NCBI GenBank assembly: GCA_018806985.1
Contig: JADANN010000437.1
Span: 770,501-834,500, forward strand
Reading direction: 5' to 3'
From: Angiostrongylus vasorum
Taxonomy: Eukaryota; Nematoda; Chromadorea; Rhabditida; Metastrongylidae
DNA length: 64,000 nt
The notes under the pieces were generated by a model, which was given only the letters and a program-made list of their open reading frames with translations, did not search any database and was not told the origin of the DNA. A program made the position numbers and the translations under genes. Positions within the stretch are counted from its first letter, which is position 1; each line of letters opens with the position of its first letter. This document shows, one piece after another, positions 47,901 to 56,238 of the stretch.

Positions 47901-49171
47901 TGAGTAGCCTTTCTGTTCAATATGGCGTTTATTTAAAAGTTCGATCTTCATTAATACTTTAGCCTTTTTTCCCACCGAATAATTAAAAGTATTCTAATAT
48001 AAAACTACGTCCAGGCTCTGAGTAAGGCGAAATCGCTGAAACGTCAACCATCGACCAACAACATCAACAACAACGACAACGACAACGAAAACCTGTATCA
48101 ACCTCGCATCAGCTAAAGAAGATCAGTTTATAAGAACATATAAATAAATATATCAATTATCTATGCCGAGGTTTATAGAAAGTCGGTCTTTTGAATTATT
48201 AAGGAGTTGTTGTCAGAATCGTACTACGACAATACCTATATCGGTTTTTTTCACCGACTTCTTACCATACCCATAGGAAAAGGGGGTTCGACAAGGCGAC
48301 CCAATATTGCCAAAGCTGTTCAGTGGCGCACTACAGCGGATAGTGAGGTCACTCGATTGGGAAGAGGAAAGCATACGTATTGATGCAAAAATTCCTACCA
48401 AACATTCGCTTCTCCGACGACATCATCTTCCCAAAAAGTACCAACGAAGCAGAAACGATGATCAATGGGCTCAAAAACCGGGAAAAAAATCGGACTACGT
48501 ATAAATCGGGCCAAAAGATCCACTTCATGAAAAACCCCTAGTGCGAAGGGGGAACAAATTAAACGGGGTGGTTTTTTTGATTACAGAACCCACCTCGCAT
48601 GTATTCTTTGAGCGTTTAACGAACATGTAAGTCAAGATGGAGGAGAAATTAGGCAGAAGAAGGAGGGCAGTTTGGGTTGCATTCTGGCCTTTCAAAGAAG
48701 CCACCGATCAACTAAAAGACACGCAAATCCGCGCTCACCTCCTTAATTCAACAGTCATCTTTCACTCCGTTACGCAGCAGAGACGTGGACCAATATTTCA
48801 TTCATAGCAACTATAGTGCCCACTACTAACCGAGCGTTTCAACAATGTGTTCTGTTGTACGACGACTATTGCGAGGGAAAGAAACAAACGGCAAATGTGC
48901 TGGGGTCCGCACAACTCGTGAAGACAGGCCGTCCAAGTAACTAAGTAGGTAAGTAAATGTACTGCACAAAATTTTCTCATAACCAAGAAATAAAAAATTA
49001 AAAAATTAATTAAATTAAAAAAAGTAAATTAGAAGCATTAAGATAAATTATTCTTACCGCCGTAAGAAGTAGAAATGTGGTCGTGTAGTAGTAATGTAAG
49101 CGATCGAAGATGTCGTCGTCAGCCTGTGGTTGAAGAAAAGACAAGGTGCCAACAATTTCCGTAAAGACCAT
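29964..49171 (-). CDS. Innexin (gap-junction/hemichannel subunit), about 14 exons
   Basis: Four-pass membrane protein that forms invertebrate gap junctions. Exons in transcript order: 49171-49058, 46152-46065, 43742-43657, 40995-40899, 40807-40751, 36328-36232, 35733-35637, 35088-35004, 33281-33160, 32106-32003, 31474-31402, 30830-30707, then probable 30649-30613 and 30096-29964. All junctions I read are GT-AG with matching phases. It starts [38 protein letters not shown] enters TM1. Extracellular cysteine pairs are C53 and C71 (IECW, YCW) and C254 and C271 (TYCD, TVQC). The innexin signature YYQWVPF is at residues 99-105, TM3 near [17 protein letters not shown], and TM4 is [17 protein letters not shown]. 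The core of 381 residues has the normal innexin length; the serine-rich tail ([18 protein letters not shown]) is less certain. A consensus acceptor (TTTCCAG) ends one base before the ATG, so SL trans-splicing or a 5' UTR intron is likely. The family is sure; which innexin paralogue is not assigned. Confidence 0.95.
30890..31168 (-). repeat. S-A SINE in innexin intron
   Basis: Lies between the ELADVDF exon and the FVRDFIK exon, in sense with the gene. GATAGAAGCTCTTGGCGTTG to CCACTGCGCCAAACGAGC. Confidence 0.88.
31545..31692 (-). repeat. S-C SINE in innexin intron
   Basis: Truncated reverse S-C: CAAAACTCCGGACCGC, GGGGAATGAACGCGCTATTA, TTTCGCCTGTCTCTCAGCTA. Confidence 0.8.
32370..32600 (-). repeat. 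S-A-like SINE, degraded
   Basis: CAGGGATGCGCTATGCATTC, AGCATCTTCGAAGTGAATGA and GGCCTTCATAACGACTTATG match the S-A body with many changes; the head is mostly lost. Confidence 0.55.
33385..33475 (+). repeat. Local direct duplication of about 55 bp
   Basis: ATGTGAACGATGTCGGTTAG and ATGTGAACGATGTCAGATTG, each followed by ACTAATCC/ACCAATCC, occur back to back in innexin intron 8. An overlapping plus-strand open frame (33446-33733) is unrecognised. Confidence 0.6.
34590..34672 (-). repeat. tRNA-like SINE head, truncated
   Basis: Complement reads GCGCTCGTGGCGCAGTAATT with a B-box-like TTCGTTCGATCCCGC downstream. No acceptor-stem pairing was seen, so a truncated SINE is more likely than a tRNA gene. 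Confidence 0.4.
35238..35486 (-). repeat. S-A SINE in innexin intron 7
   Basis: AGGATAGAGCCCTTGGCGTT to CAACTGCGCCACACGCGC; slightly shortened in the centre near GGGCGCCTCCGAC. Confidence 0.88.
37669..37945 (+). repeat. S-A SINE with 11-bp target-site duplication
   Basis: Antisense to innexin in intron 5. ATGGTAAACAC (37658-37668) and ATGGTAAGCAC (37946-37956) flank it, differing at one base. The head GCGCGTGTGGCGCAGTGGTC, B box GGGATCGATCCCCGCG and terminal TTTTATCCTTTT are all present. Confidence 0.93.
38115..38327 (-). CDS. Candidate nested exon, unrecognised
   Basis: After a good acceptor (CGATTTCTAG) a 70-residue minus-strand frame begins [19 protein letters not shown], contains [19 protein letters not shown] and ends in a stop. 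It lies in innexin intron 5 in the same orientation but has no place in an innexin. It may be a nested gene, a pseudogene fragment or chance. Confidence 0.3.
   Translation of the reverse strand, partial: DFTELLDGNLELLVRVVAGMNLALSIAWLGRRDESRNMNEPFVEEDLYRFITSLLSNLLKCFVNLWPQFQ
39105..39375 (+). repeat. S-A SINE in innexin intron 5
   Basis: Diverged head (GTGTGGAGCAGTTGTCCGAA), good body (GGTAGGCCACCGCGAGTCAT, CAATCACCTCCAACGATGCT), end GAGCTTTATTTATTT. Confidence 0.82.
39728..40715. mobile_element. Possible non-autonomous DNA element with short terminal inverted repeats
   Basis: TAACCCATAACG at 39730 is mirrored by CGTTATGGGTTA ending near 40714, enclosing about 980 bp that includes an S-D SINE. 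No transposase. The 12-bp match alone is weak evidence. Confidence 0.35.
40112..40498 (-). repeat. S-D SINE in innexin intron 5
   Basis: Reverse copy: CTTAGATACTCGGATGGCCC, GGTTGTGCGGACCCCAGC, TGGATCAAAAGGAGATTGGC, GGCTACGATGAGGCGGTAAA. In sense with innexin; it lies 253 nt downstream of exon 5 on the genome. Confidence 0.85.
41062..41328 (+). repeat. S-A SINE in innexin intron 3
   Basis: Flanked by GTGTGCGGCCT (left) and ATGTGTGGCCT (right), a probable target-site duplication. The central GGTACCAGACTTGT segment is deleted relative to other copies. Confidence 0.88.
41740..41890 (-). repeat. tRNA-like SINE, degraded
   Basis: Complement begins GGTGCATGTAGCGCACTTGT with a B-box-like GTTACTTCGATACCACC and a body resembling S-B/S-A (CTCCATTCTTCTGGGGTCGG). 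Confidence 0.5.
42766..42927 (+). CDS. Small basic open reading frame, unrecognised
   Basis: 53-residue frame starting [20 protein letters not shown] and ending [10 protein letters not shown]; an acceptor-like CACCTTTAG precedes the ATG by five bases. It lies antisense within innexin intron 3. The lysine/arginine bias is striking, but the length is within chance. Confidence 0.25.
   Translation: MSNIEGKRKVLSSRRNLKHKRSKLSKHSGLIPTIRKVNRNEECLVITLGLGSL
43838..44117 (-). repeat. S-A SINE in innexin intron 2
   Basis: GATAAAGCTCTCGGCGTTGA to CCACTGCGCCACACACGTCC. The open frame across it ([14 protein letters not shown]...) recurs in many S-A copies and is not a gene. Confidence 0.9.
44226..44482 (-). 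repeat. S-C SINE, diverged
   Basis: GGCAGGGTGCGACATGAGAT, ACAAGGATGCTGAGATTC, CAGCAATCACCCGTCAACGG, GCTGAAGCTGTAGTCGAAAT. Confidence 0.75.
44672..44860 (-). repeat. S-A SINE with internal deletion
   Basis: GGATAAAGCTCTTGGCCTAG to CCACTGCGCTACGCGTGCGC. About 90 bp of the centre is missing after ACTCGCGGTGG. Confidence 0.8.
44865..45565. repeat. Cluster of three S-C SINE copies
   Basis: Reverse copies at about 44865-45100 and 45115-45330 are followed by a forward copy at 45335-45560. All show the CACCCGTCAACG and TTGCAAATA(T/C)CTCAGCA landmarks. The last two meet head to head around 45325, giving an inverted pair. Confidence 0.8.
45630..45948 (+). repeat. S-A SINE, diverged
   Basis: AACATCACAGTGGTTAGATA head, GGGATCGACTCTGCGCC B box, a short internal duplication around ACTTGACACATTAATGATTA, end GAGCTTTATTCTTTATTG. 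Confidence 0.75.
46640..48957 (+). mobile_element. RTE-type LINE, decayed and interrupted, in innexin intron 1
   Basis: 46650-47035 carries the end of the AP-endonuclease: [48 protein letters not shown] (the S/Y-D-H catalytic dyad region). 47085-47215 reads [17 protein letters not shown]. 47270-47490 holds reverse transcriptase ([30 protein letters not shown]). 48210-48540 continues it ([19 protein letters not shown], IRFSDDIIF with the DD box at 48410-48421). The 3' end at 48898-48957 reads GTGCTGGGGTCCGCACAACT and then AAGTAA repeats. Frameshifts and stops show it is dead. The foldback element at 47505-48205 splits it within the RT domain. It is antisense to innexin. Confidence 0.88.
47505..48205. 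mobile_element. Long foldback element inserted in the RTE
   Basis: Two arms of about 300 bp (about 47519-47814 and 47846-48146) are near-perfect reverse complements around a 31-nt loop (47815-47845). Outer arm: TTATAAACTGATCTTCTTTA; middle: GACGTTTCAGCGATTTCGCC; inner: GGCCCACGCGTTGTTCACGT. TTATCAGAATC before and TTGTCAGAATC after may be the target duplication, and the RTE reading frame resumes there. No coding capacity. Confidence 0.9.
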
Positions 49172-49739
49172 TCTGGAAAGTTTGAGAATAAGTAAAGCTA
49201 AAAGAATAAGGAAAACTCAAATACCACAGAAAGTAAAGGCGACACTACAGAAAACGACGATGAGCGTTTATACTTACGAAGGCATGTTTTAAGTAACAAT
49301 CGAATGCAGTGGAAGATTGGAATACTTTATGTGAATAGATGAAATTTAAATATGGTCGAATACTCAAGATCATCAATACAATGATAATTTCAGTTTGCAT
49401 AATCTCAATGGTTCAAGTGAATTTGAGTGGTGACAATCCCCTAAAAGCACAATGTAGTTGAAACAGATAAAAAATAACATACCTATTCAGAGTTCCACTT
49501 TGTGCATTTGTTTCTAAGTGTATAAGTCTTGGAAATATACGGAGTTTTCCAAAGTCACAATCTAGTTACACTTAGGGTTCAGGTGAATACAGGTAATAGG
49601 CTCTCTTGAAGTATTCCCGTGAGTAATTCGTGCCGTCCCAGTAGAGGCCAACGAGAAATCCATGGATATGGATGTTGTCATAAAAAAAAACAAAGATGTA
49701 ACATATTTTCTTTGTTTACTTTTTATTTTTTTGCCTAGT
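48958..49739. other. Innexin exon 1 and its upstream region
   Basis: Apart from the first innexin exon (49058-49171) I see no feature. The promoter or 5' UTR exon is not recognisable. Confidence 0.4.
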
Positions 49740-50065
49740 ATAATTTCCACGGTAGGGTATTAAAGCGAAATACAACCACAATATTGCTGAGATATTTCCA
49801 AAACTCCGGACCGCAGGTGTCTGCGGTGGGGAACGAACGCGCTATTGTCCTTTCCGAGGAGTAACGCGCTCACTACCACACTATGCGGGTCCTCCGTTTG
49901 GCTTGTCTCTCGCTAGTTCTATCGATTTCTGCCATTAGCAATCACCCGTCAGCGGGATTGACTTGCAGAGCTCACATCGGCATTGAACCCACTTAAGCTG
50001 AGGCTGTAGTTGAATTCACAATGTTTACGTTTCATTTTCTGTCTACTATAATTTTCACGGCAGGG
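49740..50065 (-). repeat. S-C SINE
   Basis: Full-length reverse copy: CACGGTAGGGTATTAAAGCG, TTGCTGAGATATTTCCAAAA, GGGGAACGAACGCGCTATTG, CAATCACCCGTCAGCGGG, AAGCTGAGGCTGTAGTTGAA. Confidence 0.88.
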
Positions 50066-50099
50066 TATCATCATCTTTTCTTTATTTTAACTTTTTACT

Positions 50100-50458
50100 T
50101 GATCCGTCTCCACGTCTACTGTGCGGATTCCAGCACTTCTCACATTCGATTAGTTTCCTCGCATCCATTATCCACGAAGATCTTTGACTTTTACGTGTGG
50201 CTTCGGTTGCTGCTTGAGGATTCTCATTTCATCTTGAATATCGTAGAATGTGGCCGAGCAATTTTCCCTGTAGTCCTGAGATAGCCGGGCTGGAGCGTTA
50301 CCATTTGGATTGCAAACAGTGGTTTTTTTCCCAGACAAGTCCGGTACCAGTTTCCCGACCACGGAGGAATGAGAAACTTGGTTGGCCCGGAGCGTAATCG
50401 AACTAGCACCATGCTCAAGTTGACGGACATCACTACCACTGTGCTATCCGCCCCGTTG
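50100..50458 (-). repeat. S-B SINE
   Basis: Reverse copy. The complement starts GGGCGGATAGCACAGTGGTA (A box) and GGTGCTAGTTCGATTACGC (B box), and runs to the 3' body near 50100 (CTGTGCGGATTCCAGCACTT). Confidence 0.85.
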
Positions 50459-50689
50459 TAACTTCATATCAAAAGTGCCATGGTCTTCTTCTATCGAGTG
50501 GAGAATGTGAGGCAGTCCTGGTGAATGATAAGGATGAATGCACCTGTAGCTATGCGCTCGAGTTACTCGGTGTCAATCCGAATTGCTTGTAATATAGGAG
50601 ATACAAGTGATAAGCGGGAACGACTTATCGTGGCGTAATTCAGATCTCATGAAATGTAAAGGCGTTCCAAGAAAATTTACTTTACTTTT

Positions 50690-51064
50690 TACTCCTACAT
50701 GATCCGTCATCACATATAGAATGTTGGTCCCAGTACTTCTTGCATTTGATTCGTTATCTCGTATCTCCCATCCACGAAGGTCTTGACACTTTTCGCATGT
50801 GGGTTCGGCTGCTGGTAGAGGATTGTGGTCTACTTTATAAATGTCGTGGAATGCTGGTCGAGTCGATTCTACATGGAGACCTGGCGTAGCCGAGCTAGAG
50901 CGTTCTCACTTGGACTGCACAGATTGAACGGCGTTCTAGACATGTCTGGCACCACTTTACCGATCCCGAAAGGATGAGAAGGTTTATAAGTCCAGGACGC
51001 GATCGAAGCAGCACCGTACTTGTAATGAACGGCATCATCATCACTGCGCTACCCACCCACTTTC
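50690..51064 (-). repeat. S-B SINE
   Basis: Reverse copy about 240 bp from the previous one. Head GGGTGGGTAGCGCAGTGATG, B box GCTTCGATCGCGTCC, then ATCCTTTCGGGATCGGTAAA, with an A-rich tail complement (CTTTTTACTCCTACATGATC) at the left. Confidence 0.87.
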
Positions 51065-51239
51065 TATCAATTCCTCAGTAGATGTTTTATAAAGAAACTA
51101 TAACATCGAATAAAGACAGAAGGACTGGATTTCTGAGAGGAAAAAGACGGCGATAGATAGCTTACTCACATAATTTTGAGTCTATGTAGCAATTCCAGTG
51201 GATCGGGTTTATCAGATCATCCTTGGTTGACATTTTCAC

Positions 51240-51450
51240 CAATACTGGAAGAATCCTAACTACAAGGCGCCAAACTCTTTCTCCAATTCACAAACACCGG
51301 TGAGTGCATGTGGTGAAGACAGATGCACGTTGGCATGGTCAACTCGAGATTTAGAGCATTCGCTGTTGATCAGCATTCATCATATTAGTAGGCATAATTC
51401 AGTTAAATCAACCATGGGTAGGGGTTGCAAGATACAAGTGAATCGAGTTT
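51240..51450. repeat. Low-copy diverged repeat
   Basis: CAGTTAAATCAACCATGGGTAG and flanking text recur in diverged form near 63265-63290 (CAGTTAAATCAAAAATGTGTAG). Family not recognised. Confidence 0.35.
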
Positions 51451-51854
51451 GAAAACTTTTTGAAAAGGCTAGAATAATAGAAATAACCTAAAAACCGGAA
51501 TTTAATAGAAAGCGAATTGCCTTGTTGGCTCCTTCAAAATCACAGTGAGCTTACTGGCTAACCGATGGACCCAAAAATCCTCTTTCTACGCCTCATTTTT
51601 CTGAACTTTGTACTAAAACTGGAACAAGTAAAACATAAGAGATTCGAAAGCAGGAAGCGCCAGTATTGCGATTAATACCCCATTGTGGGTTTTGAAACAT
51701 CAATCGGTAGTGTTGCAAATGTCGAATGAAGGTTTGAAGATGCATAGCGTTATTAACAACCACGTTTAACCATATCATCTTGAAAATAACTTCTTACGCA
51801 ACATCATTCTCATGTTGCCTTTTATGAAGATGCTGGCTTTGGAATCGCTCTCAC

Positions 51855-52255
51855 ATGGCCTCCCAACAGTTTACCGCCTCTTCGTGGCTGGGAGGCGTTC
51901 CTGGGTGTTGGAGTGCGATGTACAGCGGGGGATTCATCCCCTGGCAGCGTCTCCCAAGCCGGGAAGGAGTCCGGCGTTTCCATCAAAAAAGCCTAGCTAA
52001 GAGTAAACCAATGCCAGGATCCACCACCGTCCTGTTATCAAACTAGTCGCATGATGGCAAATCTCCCTCTGATCCACAAGGGCTGCGACTGCCCTGTGGT
52101 GGTGAAGACCTGGGGCAGACCTTGGCCAGGCTGACCTCGGGATTTCAGGGAACCACAATGGCTTAACTAGCAAATCTCCGAATAATGGAGATTATGCTGG
52201 GGCCCGCACAACCAGTGAGGACGGGCCATTCAAGTATCAAGTAAGTATCTCACAC
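51855..52255 (+). repeat. S-D SINE, forward, with RTE-like tail
   Basis: 5' head ACCGCCTCTTCGTGGCTGGG and GGGGGATTCATCCCC (A/B-box-like). The body includes CTCTGATCCACAAGGGCTGC. The 3' end ATGCTGGGGCCCGCACAACC, GTGAGGACGGGCCATTCAAG and TATCAAGTAAGTA match the RTE end at 48898-48957. TCTCACA occurs at both edges as a possible target duplication. Only forward S-D copy in the window. Confidence 0.92.
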
Positions 52256-52359
52256 GAGCAATGTAAACGTGAAGTTTCGAGGTAACAGACAGGCAAAAGC
52301 GCATGGATCCCTTTAGTTGTTTGCTGGCGGCGAGGCTTCGAGCAATTTTTTTATTATGC

Positions 52360-52690
52360 ATGGTCTGGTATCGTAAATATTGTGCGAACCTCAGCACCTC
52401 GTAAATTCAGCTCATTTTCTCGCAGTCTCTATCAACAAAGGTCGTCGAATTTTTTCCACCTGAGTTCGCCTACTGCTCAAAGATTTTCGGTCTTCTTTTT
52501 GAATGTCACTGGACAAACCGAATTTTGATATAGCCATGCTAGCGTTATCCCTAGACAGCCATCACAGACATTCGTTGGCTAAACCTAGGCGAACATGGCA
52601 TCGATTTCCAGCCACTGGAGGGATTGTGGTATTGGTTGGCCCGGGTATGGTCGAATGAGGGTCTCGCGCCTCACTACCACTGAGCAACGT
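52360..52690 (-). repeat. S-B SINE, diverged
   Basis: Reverse copy: the complement has GGTACACGTTGCTCAGTGGT near 52690 and AAATCGATGCCATGTTCGCC; the body runs to about 52360. It faces the next S-B in opposite orientation. Confidence 0.65.
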
Positions 52691-52814
52691 GTACCATGAA
52701 GTAAAGAACGAGTCGATAATGTTATGCTCAAATTCGCATTGTAACTGAATGCAAATGAAATTTATTTGCAAGCTGAACCGCTTTGGATACCACTGGTTTT
52801 GAGTGAGAGTAACC

Positions 52815-53105
52815 AAAAAATAGGCGGAGATAGTGCAGTGGTTAGCGATGCCACCGATCAGGAGCATAAGGCATTAGTCCGATCCCAGCCCCAACGCACT
52901 CCTCCAATCCATGTGGGCAACCTCTTAGCCCGGCTTTTACCGGATTGCAAGGCGAAATGACTTGAACAGCTTTCTAAAAGATTCATAAAAAAGACGGAAT
53001 CCTTAAGCACCAGCTGGAACAATACGCGAAATGTTGGAAGACCATAGTGGACAATGAATGCGAGGGAAAACGAACCGAATGCAAGAGTTGCTGGGGTCTG
53101 CAAGC
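52815..53105 (+). repeat. S-B SINE with RTE-like 3' end
   Basis: Head GGAGATAGTGCAGTGGTTAG, B box ATTAGTCCGATCCCAGCC, body TCCTCCAATCCATGTGGG. The 3' part TGCGAGGGAAAACGAACC and GTTGCTGGGGTCTGCAA align with the RTE 3' end (TGCGAGGGAAAGAAACAAAC, GTGCTGGGGTCCGCAC). Confidence 0.88.
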
Positions 53106-53292
53106 TACTACCCTTTCCAGGAGTTAACGCGTTCATTCTCACACTATGCGAGTCGTTCGTTCCACCTGTCTCTCAGCTAGTTCTATCAGTCAGTGCCATC
53201 AGCAATCACCCGTCAACGGGATTGAGCTGGGGAGCACCATATCAGCACTCAACCCAGTTAAGCTGAAGCTGTAGTTGAAATCACAATGCTTC
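53100..53292 (-). repeat. S-C SINE abutting S-B
   Basis: Begins directly at the S-B 3' end: CTACCCTTTCCAGGAGTTAA, GTCTCTCAGCTAGTTCTATC, CAGCAATCACCCGTCAACGG. 5'-truncated; it probably inserted at the S-B tail. Confidence 0.82.
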
Positions 53293-53704
53293 ACTTTTTT
53301 ATTTTCTTCCCACTACTAAAGAATTTCAGTTGTACAAAAATAGTGTTACTGCCTTCCAATTGCGATATATTTTTTTTAAAGTAAGGACGATAGAGAAAGA
53401 GAATAAGAGTTATGGAGGGAAGGACCGAATAAATATGGATGCTCGAAGTCTTTTGTAGAAAGGTGTCTATGTGATTATTGTTAAGTAAGCGAAAATCTGT
53501 TTATAGTAAAGGTTAGTAGTGGGGAAAAATGGGAACGACGAGAGAGTAAAAGTGAAAAGTGCCTTTTTAAAGATAAATGTATTATACCGTGATATCGCTT
53601 AATACTGTTGAAAATTTAAAGCGATAAACAATACGTCATAGTTATAACTGAAATCAAACAACTTGTTTTGAGCACTCGAAAAAGTTCACATTTATGAGCT
53701 CATT

Positions 53705-54102
53705 CTTACTTGGACACTTGGATACTTAGACGACCGGTCTTCACTGATTGTAAAGGGCCAGCCCAATCTCCACTTTTTTCGGAGTTTTGCTGGTTTATCC
53801 ATTGTGGTTCCCTGGAGCCCCGAGGTCAGCTACGCCAAAGTCTCCCACAGGCCTTCACCACCACAGGCGGTCGCAGTCCTTGTGGATCAGAGAGAGATTT
53901 GCCACCATGCGACTGATTTGATACCAAACGGTGGTGAACCCTGGTATTGGTTTACTCTTAGCTAGGCTTTCTGATGGAATCGCCGAACTCCTTCCCAGCT
54001 TGGGAGACGCTGCCAGGGGATGAATCCTCCGCTGTACATCGCAGTACGACACTCAGGAACACCTGCCAGCCACGATGAGGCGGTAAGCCGTTAGGAGGAG
54101 CA
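53705..54102 (-). repeat. S-D SINE
   Basis: Reverse copy from GGACACTTGGATACTTAGAC to CAGCCACGATGAGGCGGTAA, well preserved. Confidence 0.9.
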
Positions 54103-54417
54103 TTCCTTCTACATCCAAAATGCTATAGAGACCCGTATGGACCATAAGTATATAATAAATAAAATAAGGCAATACTGTCTGCGATAATATGATTTATAGA
54201 GCAGGTATATCGTGCTTTTGGATTTTATAAGTGCTGATAACCTACAGGTTAGACACCTCAATTTTTTTTTAAAGTAACGTAGCGCCTGTCGAGACTCATG
54301 GCGAAAAGCACTTTTTGGGTAGTAAGACTCCAAATTAACTGAGCTGAAATTGATGGTTCCTACTCAATAGTGAGTCAGTATTGGCGAATTATTTGGTACA
54401 AGAGTACCTCGGTGCTT

Positions 54418-54531
54418 TAGACCTGAAGGAAATTTGTCGATTGGCTTCTCTCTGGCACTCCTCCACTTCAGCACCAAGGACAACAAAGTGATCGGCGTCG
54501 TTTCCATTTTACCACGCTCTCAAACACTCAT
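54418..54531 (+). CDS. Candidate exon, unrecognised
   Basis: An acceptor-like CGGTGCTTTAG is followed by a frame reading PEGNLSIGFSLALLHFSTKD then NKVIGVVSILPRSQTLIR and a stop. A possible donor (GTGATC) lies inside. It could be an upstream exon of the candidate gene at 55026, but phases were not resolved. Confidence 0.2.
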
Positions 54532-55025
54532 AAGATAGGGGTTGAACCAGATTTCTTGTAATCCCTCCAATAATAAACAAATCTCTTTTCGCTCTTCTCC
54601 AGAGATAAAAATGACGCTCTATAAAGTAAAGGATAATGGTTGTCGTGCTTAGTGGTTTCGCGTAATTTGTGTAATGCCCAAGGTTGATTGTGGATTTTAT
54701 TAATAATGGAATAGAATAACCTGCTCGGAAAAACTAGTGGAGAAACTACTCCACAGGTCAGAAGATTTATTTTTAACAGAGAAGTTTGAAAACAATAGAA
54801 ACACACCAGAGGGACTTAGTTGCCTATTTGACCTAGCGTCAGAGGTGAGGATGGTGTAACGGGACATTCTCAGCAGCAAGTTTCGTCTAAGGATTTGATT
54901 CGTTTATTTCTTATTTACAACATGCCTCAAACAATGGTAGTAGCTTACATGTTAAATATAGTCGAAGGAAAGAGAGGAAAGAAGGAAATGTTGGGAAAGA
55001 GATTAGGGAAGAAGACTATCTGTAG

Positions 55026-55947
55026 CCCTGTAGTAGCGGAAATCAATCTAGCACGAATGGAAGTCAAACAATTGGCTGTTGATGAACTGACAGACAATCT
55101 GTACAAATATAATGCTCTATCTAAGTAAAGCTAAAAAAAACATTTAATTTGAAACCTTACGCCACATAACCTGACTACGCAAGCAATCAACCCCTTTTGA
55201 CAATTGGATACTTCAGCCGAAGATGCTGTAGCATAGTATCGGCCAACTAAACTGCAGCTCTTTTGCTGAAACTTGGTGCAATACAGGCAGCGAGCATGAT
55301 TGTTGAGTAGAGGATTGTTGACGCTACTTATGCTTTTATTCTCATAGGAAAACAGTTTGATGTTGAAGGAAGACCACAAAACAAAATGGCTGCCTCTCTG
55401 TTGACAACCAGCACCAACACAAACAGATAAAAACCGTATTTGTCGTTGACCACATAACTTTTCGTCTCACTATGAGTTCGCACATATAATATGGCCCAAT
55501 GTGTTTTTTCACAATCGCTGTTTTCTGTATGGATTTCCAACTCTGATCTGAAAAATTCGCACATATGTTGTTGAAGGTGTACAAGTTTGTGTGCGGGTTC
55601 CACTGTTGCTTGAAAATTGTGTAACCTTCACGGATGCCGTTTCATGCCGGTCAAGTCGCAGACTCACGAGGATCGAGGGGAAGTTTTTAAGAATTCGAAG
55701 ATGATCATTACAGGAAGTCTTCGACATTCATGGATCACAGGAAGCTCCCCAAACAAGCCTTGTGGTACCACTTTTCCAGATTGTAGAGGTATGGAGAGCT
55801 TAGATGGCGTAGCGTGGTCTGTGGGTTCGAAACAAAAGCCTTGTGTGCTTTGTAAGGTAACTAAAATCACAGAGCCTCATGCGTTTGCTAAAAAGTTTAA
55901 GGTATGAAGAACTAGAAGAAGCATTTAAGGATGCTTATCGTTTGTGA
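55026..55947 (+). CDS. Candidate gene 3' end, two exons, unrecognised
   Basis: Exon 55026-55124 (acceptor ATCTGTAG, donor GTAAAG) reads PVVAEINLARMEVKQLAVDE and LTDNLYKYNALS. Exon 55875-55947 (acceptor ATCACAGAG) completes the split codon and reads NLMRLLKSLRYEELEEAFKD, AYRL, stop. The joined product is helical and charged; I do not know the family. The intron holds a degraded S-B SINE. An S-A SINE is inserted directly after the stop codon. Upstream exons are not identified. Confidence 0.35.
55590..55850 (+). repeat. tRNA-like SINE fragments, degraded (S-B type)
   Basis: GATGGCGTAGCGTGGTCTGT with a B box TGGGTTCGAAACAAAAG at about 55803-55845, preceded by S-B-like 3' body text (AGTCTTCGACATTCATGG). 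Two fragments lie side by side. Confidence 0.5.
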
Positions 55948-56238
55948 TGCTGGGGCGCCTGTGGTGCAGTGATCGGAGGCGTCCCTGCAACACACACGTA
56001 GAATCGATCCTCGCCGCCATGGCCCACCAATCCTTCCATCCCTTCGAGGTCAGCAAATTGGTACCAGATTTGTCTATGAGGATAACAACACTGGGTCAAT
56101 ACACCGGTAGGCCACTGCGAGTCATTGTAAGGGCCAGGCATGCATTCAATCACCTCCAAACGATGCTTAATAAAGTAGAATGCATGGCGAATCCCTCAGG
56201 GGATTGATCAACGCCGGGAGCTCTATCCTTTATCCTTT
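55948..56238 (+). repeat. S-A SINE with perfect 12-bp target-site duplication
   Basis: TATCGTTTGTGA is present at 55936-55947 and again at 56239-56250. Head GGCGCCTGTGGTGCAGTGAT, B box GAATCGATCCTCGCC, end TATCCTTTATCCTTT. A recent insertion by the quality of the duplication. Confidence 0.95.
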
